Origin: Bacillota bacterium
GTDB taxonomy: Bacteria; Bacillota; Clostridia; Acetivibrionales; DSM-1351
DNA: 45,337 nucleotides
Direction of reading: 5' to 3'
Assembly (NCBI GenBank): GCA_023392075.1
Contig: JAEVZU010000274.1
Span: 1-45,337 of the forward strand
The notes below the pieces were generated by a model, which worked only from the letters and a program-made list of their open reading frames with translations, made no database searches and was not told where the DNA came from. Positions 15,437 through 22,729 of this stretch are shown here, piece by piece. A program made the position numbers and the translations under genes. Each line of letters starts with the position of its first letter. Position 1 is the first letter of the stretch.

Positions 15437-15767
15437 GAAATTTGCAGGTTCACTCCAGGTGCATCGTGCCGGGAAATTGGCAGGAGGTAAATTCTAGCAG
15501 CACGCTAGACCCGGATGATCGAGTCTCTGCGACGGCAAAACGGTTAAAAACAATTGCGATAAATTGTCGACGAAGGTAAAGTGGTTTTACCGGCAAAGCA
15601 ACAAGACGTTGCTTTGAGCTTCAAATCGAGACAGGATGTCGAGTTTGAGCGGCGGTAAAACCGCTATAAATCAGGCGATACAATTTTCGCAATTGTTTTA
15701 ATGCACCCTTATTTTATGAAGTTAGTACGGGAATTACCAGTTGATATAAAAATATTACTTTAGTAAA
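15437..15767. other. non-coding structured intergenic region
   Basis: No gene. After the inverted repeat copy it contains a small CTAGC...GCTAG hairpin near 15495-15510 and the nested inverted repeats at 15545-15700. The rest is AT-rich with nothing recognised. Confidence 0.5.
15541..15705. repeat. large nested inverted-repeat structure
   Basis: Outer arms (TAAAAACAATTGCGATAAAT at 15545 and its near reverse complement ending at 15700) enclose a second pair (AGTGGTTTTACCGG / GCGGTAAAACCGCT). These enclose two local hairpins, AAAGCAAC...GTTGCTTT and GCTTCAAATCGA...TCGAGTTTGAGC. The whole could fold into a multi-branched structure of about 160 bases. No coding potential. It does not match any RNA family I recognise. 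Confidence 0.6.
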
Positions 15768-15812
15768 GTATAAATTAATTTAACTAGCACTACAGGTTAA
15801 ATTAATTTATAC
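15768..15812 (-). terminator. terminator overlapping the oleate hydratase stop codon
   Basis: GTATAAATTAATTTAAC and its exact reverse complement form a 17-bp AT-rich stem with an 11-base loop; the gene's stop codon is inside the stem. TTTACTAAAGTAATATTTTT follows on the minus strand. The loop and right arm (AGCACTACAGGTTAA) resemble the tail of the dispersed repeat at 12697 and 27727, so the terminator may derive from it. Confidence 0.55.
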
Positions 15813-17572
15813 CGTTGAAGTAATTCTTCTATAATTGTTCCCGATATCTTCTTGAGTGCCCTTTTCTCTATAAAATTAGCAATGAAGGGAAGCTTTATAT
15901 CCGTAAGCTTTTTTCCATCCATCATCTTGGAGGTCGAGTCCAGGAGCACTCTTACATCGTAACAGGAGTTGAAAACCTCCGGAACCCCCCGGTCTACATC
16001 CAGAAGCGTGTAAACTGCTTCCATTGCAGTCCTGACAGAATATTCCGTTGTAAATACCGTGTCACGTACCGTATCGGCAAACTGTCCGATAAATGCAAAG
16101 TTCACGCTGCCCTCAGGAACTACCTTGGGTCTGTCCCCCTTTGTCCTTGGCATAAAGAATGCAGTGATATATGGCATCATGCATGGAATACAGTGTGCTC
16201 CCGTCCTTGCCATCTCAGGGATTTCATGTTCGGGGACACCCATATGGTAGAGCCATTCCTGTACAATTTCATTACCGGTACACTCCTTCATGGGCTTTTT
16301 TATAAAGTCTCCCGAAACATCGGTATATAGTCCGTAAACCCATACCACAAGCTGGCCCTTTGGCTGCTCCCTGAAGTGGGGCTGGCGGTTAAGAGTAAAA
16401 CTCATAAGCCAGCTGGAGTCTTTCACAGTAATAATACCTCCTGTGACAACCTTACCTGAAAACGGATCCCGTTTGCACATTTTCTCAATGTATTTGGGGA
16501 TTCTATCGTCAAGTGTTGTTACTGTTGCAGATTCCCAGTTGGTGGCATTGATGTCCAAACAAAATTTTTCCGGCCGCCCGAAAGCCGGGTCCTGTGCCGC
16601 AATATTCTTCCACAGCTGCCAGCAGCCGCCTTCACCCGGCCTGGTATTCACTTCCGGTGCATGCTCGTCATCTCCCAGGGTAGAATTTTCAGTACAGCTT
16701 CCATTGGTGACGAACACCAAATCATCCTCAATAAGATCAATGGTTTCATTTCTGCCTTCGTACACAAGGACAAGCTGCTTTGCAACCTTTTTGCCGCCCC
16801 TGATGTCAAAAATGATATTGGTAGCCTGCGTGTCATACTGGAAGTGCACTCCGTGTGCTTCCAGGTATTTTATCATAGGCAGGATAAGTGATTCGTACTG
16901 GTTGTATTTTGTGAATTTCAGTGCCGAGAAGTCCGGCAGTCCTCCTATATGGTGAATGAAACGCTGAAGATACAGCTTCATTTCAAGGGCACTGTGCCAT
17001 TTTTCAAAAGCAAACATCGTTTGCCAGTATAGCCAGAAATTTGAGGAATAGAATTCATTATCAAAAACATCATCAATTGTTTTATCGTATAAGTCCTCAT
17101 CCTTTGTCATAAATAACTTTATTATCTGCATCGATGCCTTTTCCGACAGCGTAAATTTACCGTCGGTATGTGCATCCTGTCCCCGGTTTACCGATGCACG
17201 CATAAGGGAATTGTTCGGGTCACGTTTATTGAGCCTGTAAAACTCGTCAAGTACCGATATGCCTTCGGATTCTATGGAAGGGATATCGCGGAACAGATCC
17301 CAGAGGCATTCAAAATGGTTTTCCATTTCTCTTCCGCCCCGGATTATAAAGCCCTTCTGGGCATCCCGTATACCGTCACAGGCACCGCCGGGGAGCTTCA
17401 TTTCCTCAAAGATATGAATATGTTCACCTTTCATCTGCCCATCCCTGACCAGGAAACATGCTGCTGCCAGTGAGGCCAGGCCGCTTCCCACAAGATAAGC
17501 CGATTTTTTATCAACGTCCTTTGGTTTTTCAGGACGTGCAAATGCTTCGTAGTTACCGTTTGAATAATACAT
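15797..17572 (-). CDS. ohyA: oleate hydratase (myosin-cross-reactive antigen family)
   Basis: FAD-dependent enzyme that hydrates the double bond of oleic and related fatty acids to 10-hydroxy acids, a detoxification step. About 591 residues, as usual. Features include the N-terminal FAD-binding fold SAYLVGSGLASLAAACFLVRDG, the EEMKLPGGACDG segment, FIIRGGREMENHFECLWDL, VTNGSCTENSTLGD, and FIGQFADTVRDTVFTTEYSVRTAM near the C-terminus. GGAGG lies upstream of the chosen ATG. A TetR regulator is encoded upstream on the same strand but is separated by its own terminator, so the hydratase has a separate promoter, perhaps controlled by that TetR. Confidence 0.95.
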   Translation of the reverse strand: MYYSNGNYEAFARPEKPKDVDKKSAYLVGSGLASLAAACFLVRDGQMKGEHIHIFEEMKLPGGACDGIRDAQKGFIIRGGREMENHFECLWDLFRDIPSIESEGISVLDEFYRLNKRDPNNSLMRASVNRGQDAHTDGKFTLSEKASMQIIKLFMTKDEDLYDKTIDDVFDNEFYSSNFWLYWQTMFAFEKWHSALEMKLYLQRFIHHIGGLPDFSALKFTKYNQYESLILPMIKYLEAHGVHFQYDTQATNIIFDIRGGKKVAKQLVLVYEGRNETIDLIEDDLVFVTNGSCTENSTLGDDEHAPEVNTRPGEGGCWQLWKNIAAQDPAFGRPEKFCLDINATNWESATVTTLDDRIPKYIEKMCKRDPFSGKVVTGGIITVKDSSWLMSFTLNRQPHFREQPKGQLVVWVYGLYTDVSGDFIKKPMKECTGNEIVQEWLYHMGVPEHEIPEMARTGAHCIPCMMPYITAFFMPRTKGDRPKVVPEGSVNFAFIGQFADTVRDTVFTTEYSVRTAMEAVYTLLDVDRGVPEVFNSCYDVRVLLDSTSKMMDGKKLTDIKLPFIANFIEKRALKKISGTIIEELLQRYKLI

Positions 17573-17640
17573 AATACTACCTCCAATCAATTGAAATCAT
17601 ACTTATACTATAATTAATGCCGGTGATAAATTGAATAGAC

Positions 17641-17677
17641 AAAAAAACCGCCGTGCCTAAAGCTTTGACACAGCGGT
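17641..17677 (-). terminator. terminator after the tetR-type gene
   Basis: ACCGCTGTG pairs with CACGGCGGT (one mismatch) around a 13-base loop and is followed on the minus strand by seven thymines. It lies about 80 bases after the TetR gene's stop and upstream of the oleate hydratase start. Confidence 0.8.
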
Positions 17678-17715
17678 GATATTGTTTAAAATTTATACAT
17701 AACGGCATATTTGTC

Positions 17716-17752
17716 TAGTGGTCTGTAACACCTAAAAGTCACATATTGCCGA
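17716..17752 (-). repeat. MITE-family terminal repeat at the 3' end of the tetR-type gene
   Basis: AGTGGTCTGTAACACCTAAA followed by AGTCACATATTGCC has the family end sequence in the orientation of a left end. It stops four bases short of the TetR stop codon. Confidence 0.6.
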
Positions 17753-17755
17753 CGG

Positions 17756-18331
17756 CTAAATTCCCGCAGGATTTCGTTGTACTCTGTATTTCTCCAATGC
17801 CCGCTTTATGTCTCCCTGGATAAGTGTGCTTATATGCTCTACAATTTTTTTGGGATCATCCTTCATACCTCTTCTGATCCAGTCAAGCATCAAGCCCACA
17901 AAAGCAAACTTGTAAAAATCGGCAATGAATTTTTTATCATTTTCATTTACAGCCATACCGGACGCCTGCTCCTCAACAACTCCTATAAGCAGGTTGTACG
18001 TGACATCATAAAGATAACGTTCCAATTGATCGCGGCTCATGGAATGATATGTGTTTATAACTAAATCCTTGTTTTCAAGTGCATACTCAAACACCTGCAA
18101 AAACCCCTGCTGCCAGGTATCATATGTCTTTTTTCCGTTCAGGGCGGCGGCAGCCCCCGTCAGAAACATCCACTCCACCAGATCGTAAATATCCTGAAAA
18201 TGATAGTAAAAGGTTTGCCTGTTTACTTCACAATCCTCTACAATATCAATTACCGTGATCTTATCAAGAGGTTTTTGTGAAAGCAGCTTTTTCAAGGAGG
18301 CTGCCAGAGCCTTTTTTGTTATTTGTGACAT
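17756..18331 (-). CDS. TetR/AcrR-family regulator (DhaS-like type)
   Basis: 191 residues. The N-terminal helix-turn-helix reads KITVIDIVEDCEVNRQTFYYHFQDIYDLVEW, the hallmark of the TetR subfamily that includes DhaS. The C-terminal helical domain is of the TetR_C_8 style (AFVGLMLDWIRRGMKDDPKKIVEHI). The ATG is chosen for GAGGAG four bases upstream. It is the only regulator next to oleate hydratase and may sense fatty acids, which is inference. A terminator separates the two genes, and a MITE end lies at the 3' boundary. Confidence 0.9.
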   Translation of the reverse strand: MSQITKKALAASLKKLLSQKPLDKITVIDIVEDCEVNRQTFYYHFQDIYDLVEWMFLTGAAAALNGKKTYDTWQQGFLQVFEYALENKDLVINTYHSMSRDQLERYLYDVTYNLLIGVVEEQASGMAVNENDKKFIADFYKFAFVGLMLDWIRRGMKDDPKKIVEHISTLIQGDIKRALEKYRVQRNPAGI

Positions 18332-18411
18332 AATGCTCCTCAACTTTTTAATATAAATCCATTATATCATTTTGACTCCTTAGTCACACTCCTTATAAAT
18401 TCCTATACCCT

Positions 18412-18470
18412 AAAACAAAAACACAGCCTGTGCCCCGGACAAAGCAGTCCTTAAGTACATAGCTGTGCTT
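18412..18470 (-). terminator. terminator of the leuCDB operon
   Basis: On the minus strand CACAGC pairs with GCTGTG, with an inner GGAC/GTCC pair. TTTTTGTTTT follows. It lies about 65 bases downstream of the leuB stop. Confidence 0.65.
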
Positions 18471-18487
18471 TTTGAATTCCATGCACC

Positions 18488-18525
18488 AGCGGTCTATAAC
18501 AACTAAAGCGAATATAGTCCGGTTA
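18488..18525 (-). repeat. diverged MITE-family end after leuB
   Basis: GCGGTCTATAACAACTAAAG followed by CGAATATAGTCCGG follows the family end (TCTGTAACATCTAAAACG...ATATTGCC) with several substitutions. It lies ten bases past the leuB stop. Confidence 0.45.
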
Positions 18526-18534
18526 AACAAATTT

Positions 18535-19608
18535 TCATTGAAACTCGGCTCTGATAACCCTGCCCATTTCCCTGGTTCCTACCACATTAGTTCCGGCTGA
18601 AGCAATATCTCCAGTTCTATAGCCTTTATCCAGAACCCTGACCACAGCATTTTCAATAGCGTCGGCTTCAGCCGGCAGGTTCAGAGAATATCTGAACATC
18701 ATAGCCAGGGAAAGAATGGTGGCAATAGGATTTGCCTTATCCTGTCCCGCAATATCCGGTGCAGAACCATGTATTGGTTCATATAGACCAAGCCTGGCTG
18801 CGCCAAGGCTTGCGGATGGCAGCATGCCTATGGAACCGGTAATCATTGAAGCTTCGTCGGATAAAATATCACCGAATATATTACTGGTGAGTACTACATC
18901 AAACTGAGCAGGATTTCTGACCAGCTGCATTGCGGCATTATCAACATACATATGGCTTAAAGCCACTTCCGGATAGTCTTTTGCGACCTCTTCCACTACC
19001 TGTCTCCATAGTCTTGAGCTTTCAAGCACATTGGCCTTGTCCACGGACATCAGCTTCCTGCCCCGTTTCATGGCTGTCTCGAAACCAACCTTTGCTATCC
19101 TTACTATTTCAGCTCTGCTGTACATTTCAGTGTCATAAGCAGACTCTCCGCCTTCGGTATCAAGCCTGCCTCTTTTACCGAAGTAGATTCCGCCGGTAAG
19201 CTCCCGGATAACCATTATATCAATACCATTGCTTATTATTTCCGATTTGAGCGGGGATGCCTCTTTAAGAGCACCGTATATAATTGCAGGTCTGAGATTT
19301 GCGTAGAGTCCTAATGCTGCTCTGATTCCCAGGAGCCCAGCTTCAGGCCTTAAATGTCCGGGAAGCGTGTCCCACTTTGGCCCGCCTACCGCCCCCAGTA
19401 AAACCGCATCACTGTTTTTGCAGGCGTCTATGGTGGACTGGGGCAGCGGTACTCCATGCTTATCTATTGCTGCTCCACCCATATCGGCTTCAGTCAGCTG
19501 AAAGCTGTGTCCAAAGTTTCCGCCTATCAGCTTAAGTACTTCCAAAGCCTCCCCTATAATATCAGGACCTATTCCGTCTCCCGGAAGTACAGTAATTTTA
19601 TAGTTCAT
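18535..19608 (-). CDS. leuB: 3-isopropylmalate dehydrogenase
   Basis: NAD-dependent oxidative decarboxylation of 3-isopropylmalate, the third leucine-specific step. About 357 residues as usual. Motifs: YKITVLPGDGIGPDI at the N-terminus, LLGAVGGPKWD, RELTGGIYFGKRG, the lysine/aspartate segment SVDKANVLESSRLWR, and EPIHGSAPDIAGQDKANPIA. The ATG at 19608 fits the family; an in-frame ATG four codons upstream (ATGGGTATAATC) is also possible. No strong ribosome binding site directly precedes either. The strongest, AAAGGAGG, lies about 65 bases upstream in a leader nearly identical to that of cyanophycinase. It is the last gene of leuC-leuD-leuB, and a terminator follows. Confidence 0.95.
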   Translation of the reverse strand: MNYKITVLPGDGIGPDIIGEALEVLKLIGGNFGHSFQLTEADMGGAAIDKHGVPLPQSTIDACKNSDAVLLGAVGGPKWDTLPGHLRPEAGLLGIRAALGLYANLRPAIIYGALKEASPLKSEIISNGIDIMVIRELTGGIYFGKRGRLDTEGGESAYDTEMYSRAEIVRIAKVGFETAMKRGRKLMSVDKANVLESSRLWRQVVEEVAKDYPEVALSHMYVDNAAMQLVRNPAQFDVVLTSNIFGDILSDEASMITGSIGMLPSASLGAARLGLYEPIHGSAPDIAGQDKANPIATILSLAMMFRYSLNLPAEADAIENAVVRVLDKGYRTGDIASAGTNVVGTREMGRVIRAEFQ

Positions 19609-19666
19609 GATTATACCCATGCCCAGCCTTCCGCATAAAACATGATAACAGAAGTGGTATTGGCAC
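19598..19666 (-). CDS. possible leader peptide overlapping the leuB start
   Basis: A 22-codon frame begins at GTG four bases after AAAGGAGG and ends 11 bases inside leuB in another frame. It contains three consecutive leucine codons (CTT CTG TTA) near its start, as in leucine attenuators, and its overlap would allow translational coupling. In the cyanophycinase copy of this leader the frame differs: it starts at a different ATG, has 11 codons, and has no leucine run. The peptide itself may therefore not be the conserved feature. No classic terminator/antiterminator pair is evident. Confidence 0.3.
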   Translation of the reverse strand: MPIPLLLSCFMRKAGHGYNHEL

Positions 19667-19707
19667 GGTACCTCCTTTACTTGTTTTTATAATTTCTTTC
19701 AACCTTT
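19609..19707 (-). promoter_or_regulatory. structured 5' leader of leuB, shared with cyanophycinase
   Basis: Same architecture as 12005-12104: GGTTGAAAGAAATTATAAAA, then AAAGGAGGTACCG, a hairpin, and GGGCATGGGTATAAT before the start codon. The hairpin pairs CCA-CTTC with GAAG...TGG, whereas the cyanophycinase copy has CCA-TTTC with GAAA...TGG, so one base pair has changed on both sides. It occupies almost the whole gap between leuD and leuB. It could be a regulatory RNA or an intergenic cassette that sets leuB translation. Confidence 0.6.
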
Positions 19708-19736
19708 ATCTCTTTTTACTAAAACTGCCGCCGAAA

Positions 19737-20231
19737 CTATTTTACCAGGGATTTCTTAATATACTCAACCAGGCCGTTTGCAGCAATCAATTCCTGCATG
19801 AATTCCGGGAAGGGCTGTCCCTGATAAATTTTGCCTGTTGTTAGATTTTTGATTATACCTTTATCAAAATCTATCTCAACCTCATCACCGTCTTTGATAT
19901 CCTGAGCCGCCTCAGGACACTCCAGGATGGGAAGTCCGATATTTATGGCGTTTCTGTAAAATATTCTGGCAAAGGTCTCGGCTATGACACAGGATATTCC
20001 CGATGCCTTTATAGCAATAGGAGCATGCTCCCTTGAGGAACCGCAGCCGAAATTTTTACCGGCAACCATTACGTCTCCTTTTTGCACTCTTGCGGTGAAC
20101 TTTTCGTCAAGATCCTCCATGCAATGGCTTGCAAGTTCGGCAGGATCTGTTGTATTCAAATATCTTGCAGGTATGATTACATCCGTATCAACATTGTTTC
20201 CGTACTTAATGACTTTACCTTTAGCGTTCAT
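19737..20231 (-). CDS. leuD: 3-isopropylmalate dehydratase small subunit
   Basis: Swivel domain of isopropylmalate isomerase, about 164 residues. Motifs: KVIKYGNNVDTDVIIPARYL, the active-site loop GKNFGCGSSREHAPIA, and AETFARIFYRNAINIGLP. It partners with LeuC to convert 2- to 3-isopropylmalate. The ATG is selected by GGAG eight bases upstream; a longer frame has no ribosome binding site. It follows leuC by about 77 bases and precedes leuB. Confidence 0.96.
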   Translation of the reverse strand: MNAKGKVIKYGNNVDTDVIIPARYLNTTDPAELASHCMEDLDEKFTARVQKGDVMVAGKNFGCGSSREHAPIAIKASGISCVIAETFARIFYRNAINIGLPILECPEAAQDIKDGDEVEIDFDKGIIKNLTTGKIYQGQPFPEFMQELIAANGLVEYIKKSLVK

Positions 20232-20308
20232 AAATTTCACTCCATTTCCGGCGTACTGCCCCAGCATATAATATTCTAAATAGAATTTTCTGTATATTTC
20301 AAATGCCG

Positions 20309-21568
20309 TTAAAGCTCATCAGGTCCGGCAATTTTACCGGCTACTGCAGATGCGGCTGCAATTGCAGGTCCGGCGAGATATACTTCGCTTTCCGGATGGC
20401 CCATACGGCCGACAAAGTTTCTGTTCGTAGTGGCTACCGCCCTTTCACCCTTTGCAAGGATTCCCATATGACCTCCCAGACATGGTCCGCAAGTTGGTGT
20501 ACTTACAGCTGCACCGGCTTCGATAAATATATCAAACAAGCCTTCATTCATGGCCTGTTTCCAAATCTTCTGAGTTGCAGGAATAATAATGCAGCGTACA
20601 TCTTCATGCACTTTTTTGCCCTTTAAGACTGCTGCTGCAACCCTCATATCTTCTATACGGCCGTTTGTGCAGGAACCGATCACAACCTGGTCTATCCTTA
20701 CCTCACCTACATTATCAATGGTACGTGCGTTTTCAGGCAGATGCGGGAAGGCAACCGTAGGTTTGATTGATGCCAGGTCAATTTCATATACCTCCGAGTA
20801 AACTGCATCTTCATCTGCCTTATATACTTCATATGATCTTAAGGAATGTTCCCTGACATATTCAACTGTCTTTTCATCCACCTCGAATATTCCATTCTTG
20901 CCGCCGGCTTCTATAGCCATATTTGCCATTGCAAACCGGTCATCCATGGATAATGCACCGACTCCGTCACCTGTGAATTCCATGGATTTATACAGGGCTC
21001 CGTCCACACCAATCATACCGATAATATGCAAAATTACATCTTTGCCTCCGACCCACTTCTGAGGTTTTCCCCTGAGTACAAATTTTATCGCCTCAGGTAC
21101 CTTGAACCAGGCTTCACCAGTGGCCATGCCCGCCGCCATATCGGTGCTTCCGATACCCGTGGAGAAGGCTCCCAGTGCACCGTAGGTGCAGGTATGCGAA
21201 TCAGCTCCTATCACCACGTCACCCGGCACTACCAGACCCTTTTCGGGAAGAAGAGCATGTTCAACTCCCATTTGGCCCACTTCAAAGAAATTTACTATGC
21301 CCATTCTCTTTGAAAACTCTCTGCAAACCTTAACCTGTTCGGCTGATTTGATATCCTTGTTTGGAGTAAAATGGTCAGGCACTATAGCGATTTTGTTACC
21401 GTCAAATACTTTATCCAGGCCAACCTTTTCAAATTCCTTTATAGCAACAGGTGATGTTATATCATTTCCCAACACCATATCCAGTCCGGCTTTTATCAGC
21501 TGTCCTGCCGTTACCGAATCCAGGCCGGCGTGAGCTGCAAGGATCTTTTGTGTCATTGTCATACCCAT
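20309..21568 (-). CDS. leuC: 3-isopropylmalate dehydratase large subunit
   Basis: Iron-sulfur subunit of isopropylmalate isomerase, 419 residues, the shorter bacterial/archaeal-type LeuC. Motifs: VIGADSHTCTYGALGAFSTG, VIGSCTNGRIEDMR, and CGPCLGGHMGILAKGERA. The three cluster-ligating cysteines lie in the SHTC, SCTN and CGPC regions. Starts at MGMTMTQKILAAHAG with AGGAGG five bases upstream. First gene of leuCDB. Its leader folds into three hairpins and is shared almost base for base with a Tad-operon gene at 36090. Confidence 0.96.
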   Translation of the reverse strand: MGMTMTQKILAAHAGLDSVTAGQLIKAGLDMVLGNDITSPVAIKEFEKVGLDKVFDGNKIAIVPDHFTPNKDIKSAEQVKVCREFSKRMGIVNFFEVGQMGVEHALLPEKGLVVPGDVVIGADSHTCTYGALGAFSTGIGSTDMAAGMATGEAWFKVPEAIKFVLRGKPQKWVGGKDVILHIIGMIGVDGALYKSMEFTGDGVGALSMDDRFAMANMAIEAGGKNGIFEVDEKTVEYVREHSLRSYEVYKADEDAVYSEVYEIDLASIKPTVAFPHLPENARTIDNVGEVRIDQVVIGSCTNGRIEDMRVAAAVLKGKKVHEDVRCIIIPATQKIWKQAMNEGLFDIFIEAGAAVSTPTCGPCLGGHMGILAKGERAVATTNRNFVGRMGHPESEVYLAGPAIAAASAVAGKIAGPDEL

Positions 21569-21669
21569 ATTAACCTCCTAAGCCATTTTATGGCTTTGAG
21601 CCGCATAGCGGCCGCAAAATGTAATGAAAACCTATATCCTTTATCGCAATGTGGCGAATAAAGGAGGTT
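21569..21669 (-). promoter_or_regulatory. three-hairpin 5' leader of leuC, shared with the cpaE-like gene
   Basis: In mRNA order: hairpin 1 (CCTTTATTCGCC...GCGATAAAGG, 21638-21664) is enclosed by an outer AACCT/AGGTT pair. Hairpin 2 (GCCGC/GCGGC) and hairpin 3 (AGCCAT/ATGGCT) follow, then directly AGGAGGTTAATATGGG. The same three hairpins, with hairpin 1 identical over 27 bases, precede the gene at 36090. A possible -10 (TATAAA) lies just upstream around 21672. No known riboswitch signature was recognised. Either a cis-regulatory RNA or a mobile palindromic leader. Confidence 0.6.
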
Positions 21670-21680
21670 TAATTTATATA

Positions 21681-21743
21681 CAAAAATAAAAACACTTTTT
21701 AGTCTTAGCTTAAGTTCATTATACAATAAGCCTAAAAAGTGTT
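21681..21743 (-). terminator. terminator after the AraC-type gene
   Basis: AACACTTTTTAG pairs perfectly with CTAAAAAGTGTT; an inner GCTTA/TAAGC pair extends it. TTTATTTTTG follows on the minus strand. It separates the AraC-type gene from the leu operon. Confidence 0.8.
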
Positions 21744-21769
21744 CTTCATGATATTTACCGTTATTTTTA

Positions 21770-22672
21770 CTAATTATGAATGTTTTTTGACGAATTACGA
21801 TACTGCATGGGTGTCATATTTATCTGCTTTTTAAACATATCATTAAACCTCTGCTGATTGGAAAAACCAACGCTGTGAGCTATTTCACCAACCTTCATGT
21901 CGGTCTCCTCCAACAGCTCGCAGGCACGTTTTATTCTGATATTCAAAAGATACTGCATGGGACTCAAACCGGTATCCTCTTTAAATGCTCTTGTGAAATA
22001 GCTTGGACTGAGGAAAACATATTTTGCTATATCGGTTATGGAAATCTCTCTTTCAAAATTATTGTGCACAAACTGAATTGCCGAATGCATAAGTTCCTTT
22101 ATTTTCGGGCTTTTATTCTTTATGCTGTTTTCCCATTCGGCCTTCAGAGCTCTGGATATAAGAACAAACAGTTCCATCAGCATGAGGTAGTCCAGCAATT
22201 CACTTCCCAGCTGGTCACTTGCTTTTTCCTTAAGTATTCTGTTCAGAAGAATTATTATGTCATTTTTCTGACTCACCTTAAGTTTTATGAAAGCACCGGA
22301 ATCCCTTCCGCTGACAAAGTTTATAAAATCTTCAAGTGAAGCCTCCGACATAGCCAGGTTTGACTGGTTCATAAACTTAAAATACAGGACTATAAAGTCA
22401 CACCCTCCGTCGGAGGTAACCTCCAGCTTGTGATGCTGATGCGGCTTTATGATAACTATATCGTTTGATCCTACAGTTACCGTCTGGTTCCCTATTTCAA
22501 ACTGACCCCCACCTGATTTAATGTATACCATTTCAAAGGTTTCATGGATACTAAGCCCTTTCGACCATTCAGCATTCCGATACCGCTCTATGGCCTTTAT
22601 ACTGGTTACAGGAATAAAACTTGCCGCACCCAGAACACCTTCCCATGCTTTTGGAATTGACGTAGATTGCAT
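21770..22672 (-). CDS. AraC-family transcriptional regulator
   Basis: 300 residues. The N-terminal cupin sensing domain (residues 40-110) has FEMVYIKSGGGQFEIG and IIKPHQHHKLEV. The C-terminal double helix-turn-helix (about 195-295) has ISITDIAKYVFLSPSYFTRAFKEDTGLSPMQYL and the second motif VGEIAHSVGFSNQQRFNDMFKK. It probably responds to a small ligand, often a sugar, and activates unlinked genes. It has its own terminator and no obvious target next door; leuCDB downstream is an unlikely target. AGGGGGCGGGG lies upstream of the ATG. Confidence 0.92.
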   Translation of the reverse strand: MQSTSIPKAWEGVLGAASFIPVTSIKAIERYRNAEWSKGLSIHETFEMVYIKSGGGQFEIGNQTVTVGSNDIVIIKPHQHHKLEVTSDGGCDFIVLYFKFMNQSNLAMSEASLEDFINFVSGRDSGAFIKLKVSQKNDIIILLNRILKEKASDQLGSELLDYLMLMELFVLISRALKAEWENSIKNKSPKIKELMHSAIQFVHNNFEREISITDIAKYVFLSPSYFTRAFKEDTGLSPMQYLLNIRIKRACELLEETDMKVGEIAHSVGFSNQQRFNDMFKKQINMTPMQYRNSSKNIHN

Positions 22673-22729
22673 ATTACCCCGCCCCCTTTGAACTTTTATT
22701 ACATATTATACCATTTTCCAACTTCTTTT

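Noticed and set aside
15541..15705. Integron attC site or group II intron
   Set aside because: The characteristic attC end motifs and intron domain V were not found; only nested inverted repeats are visible.
21569..21669. T-box or known riboswitch before leuC
   Set aside because: No T-box sequence (GGTGG-type antiterminator) and no recognised riboswitch core; left as an unknown structured leader.
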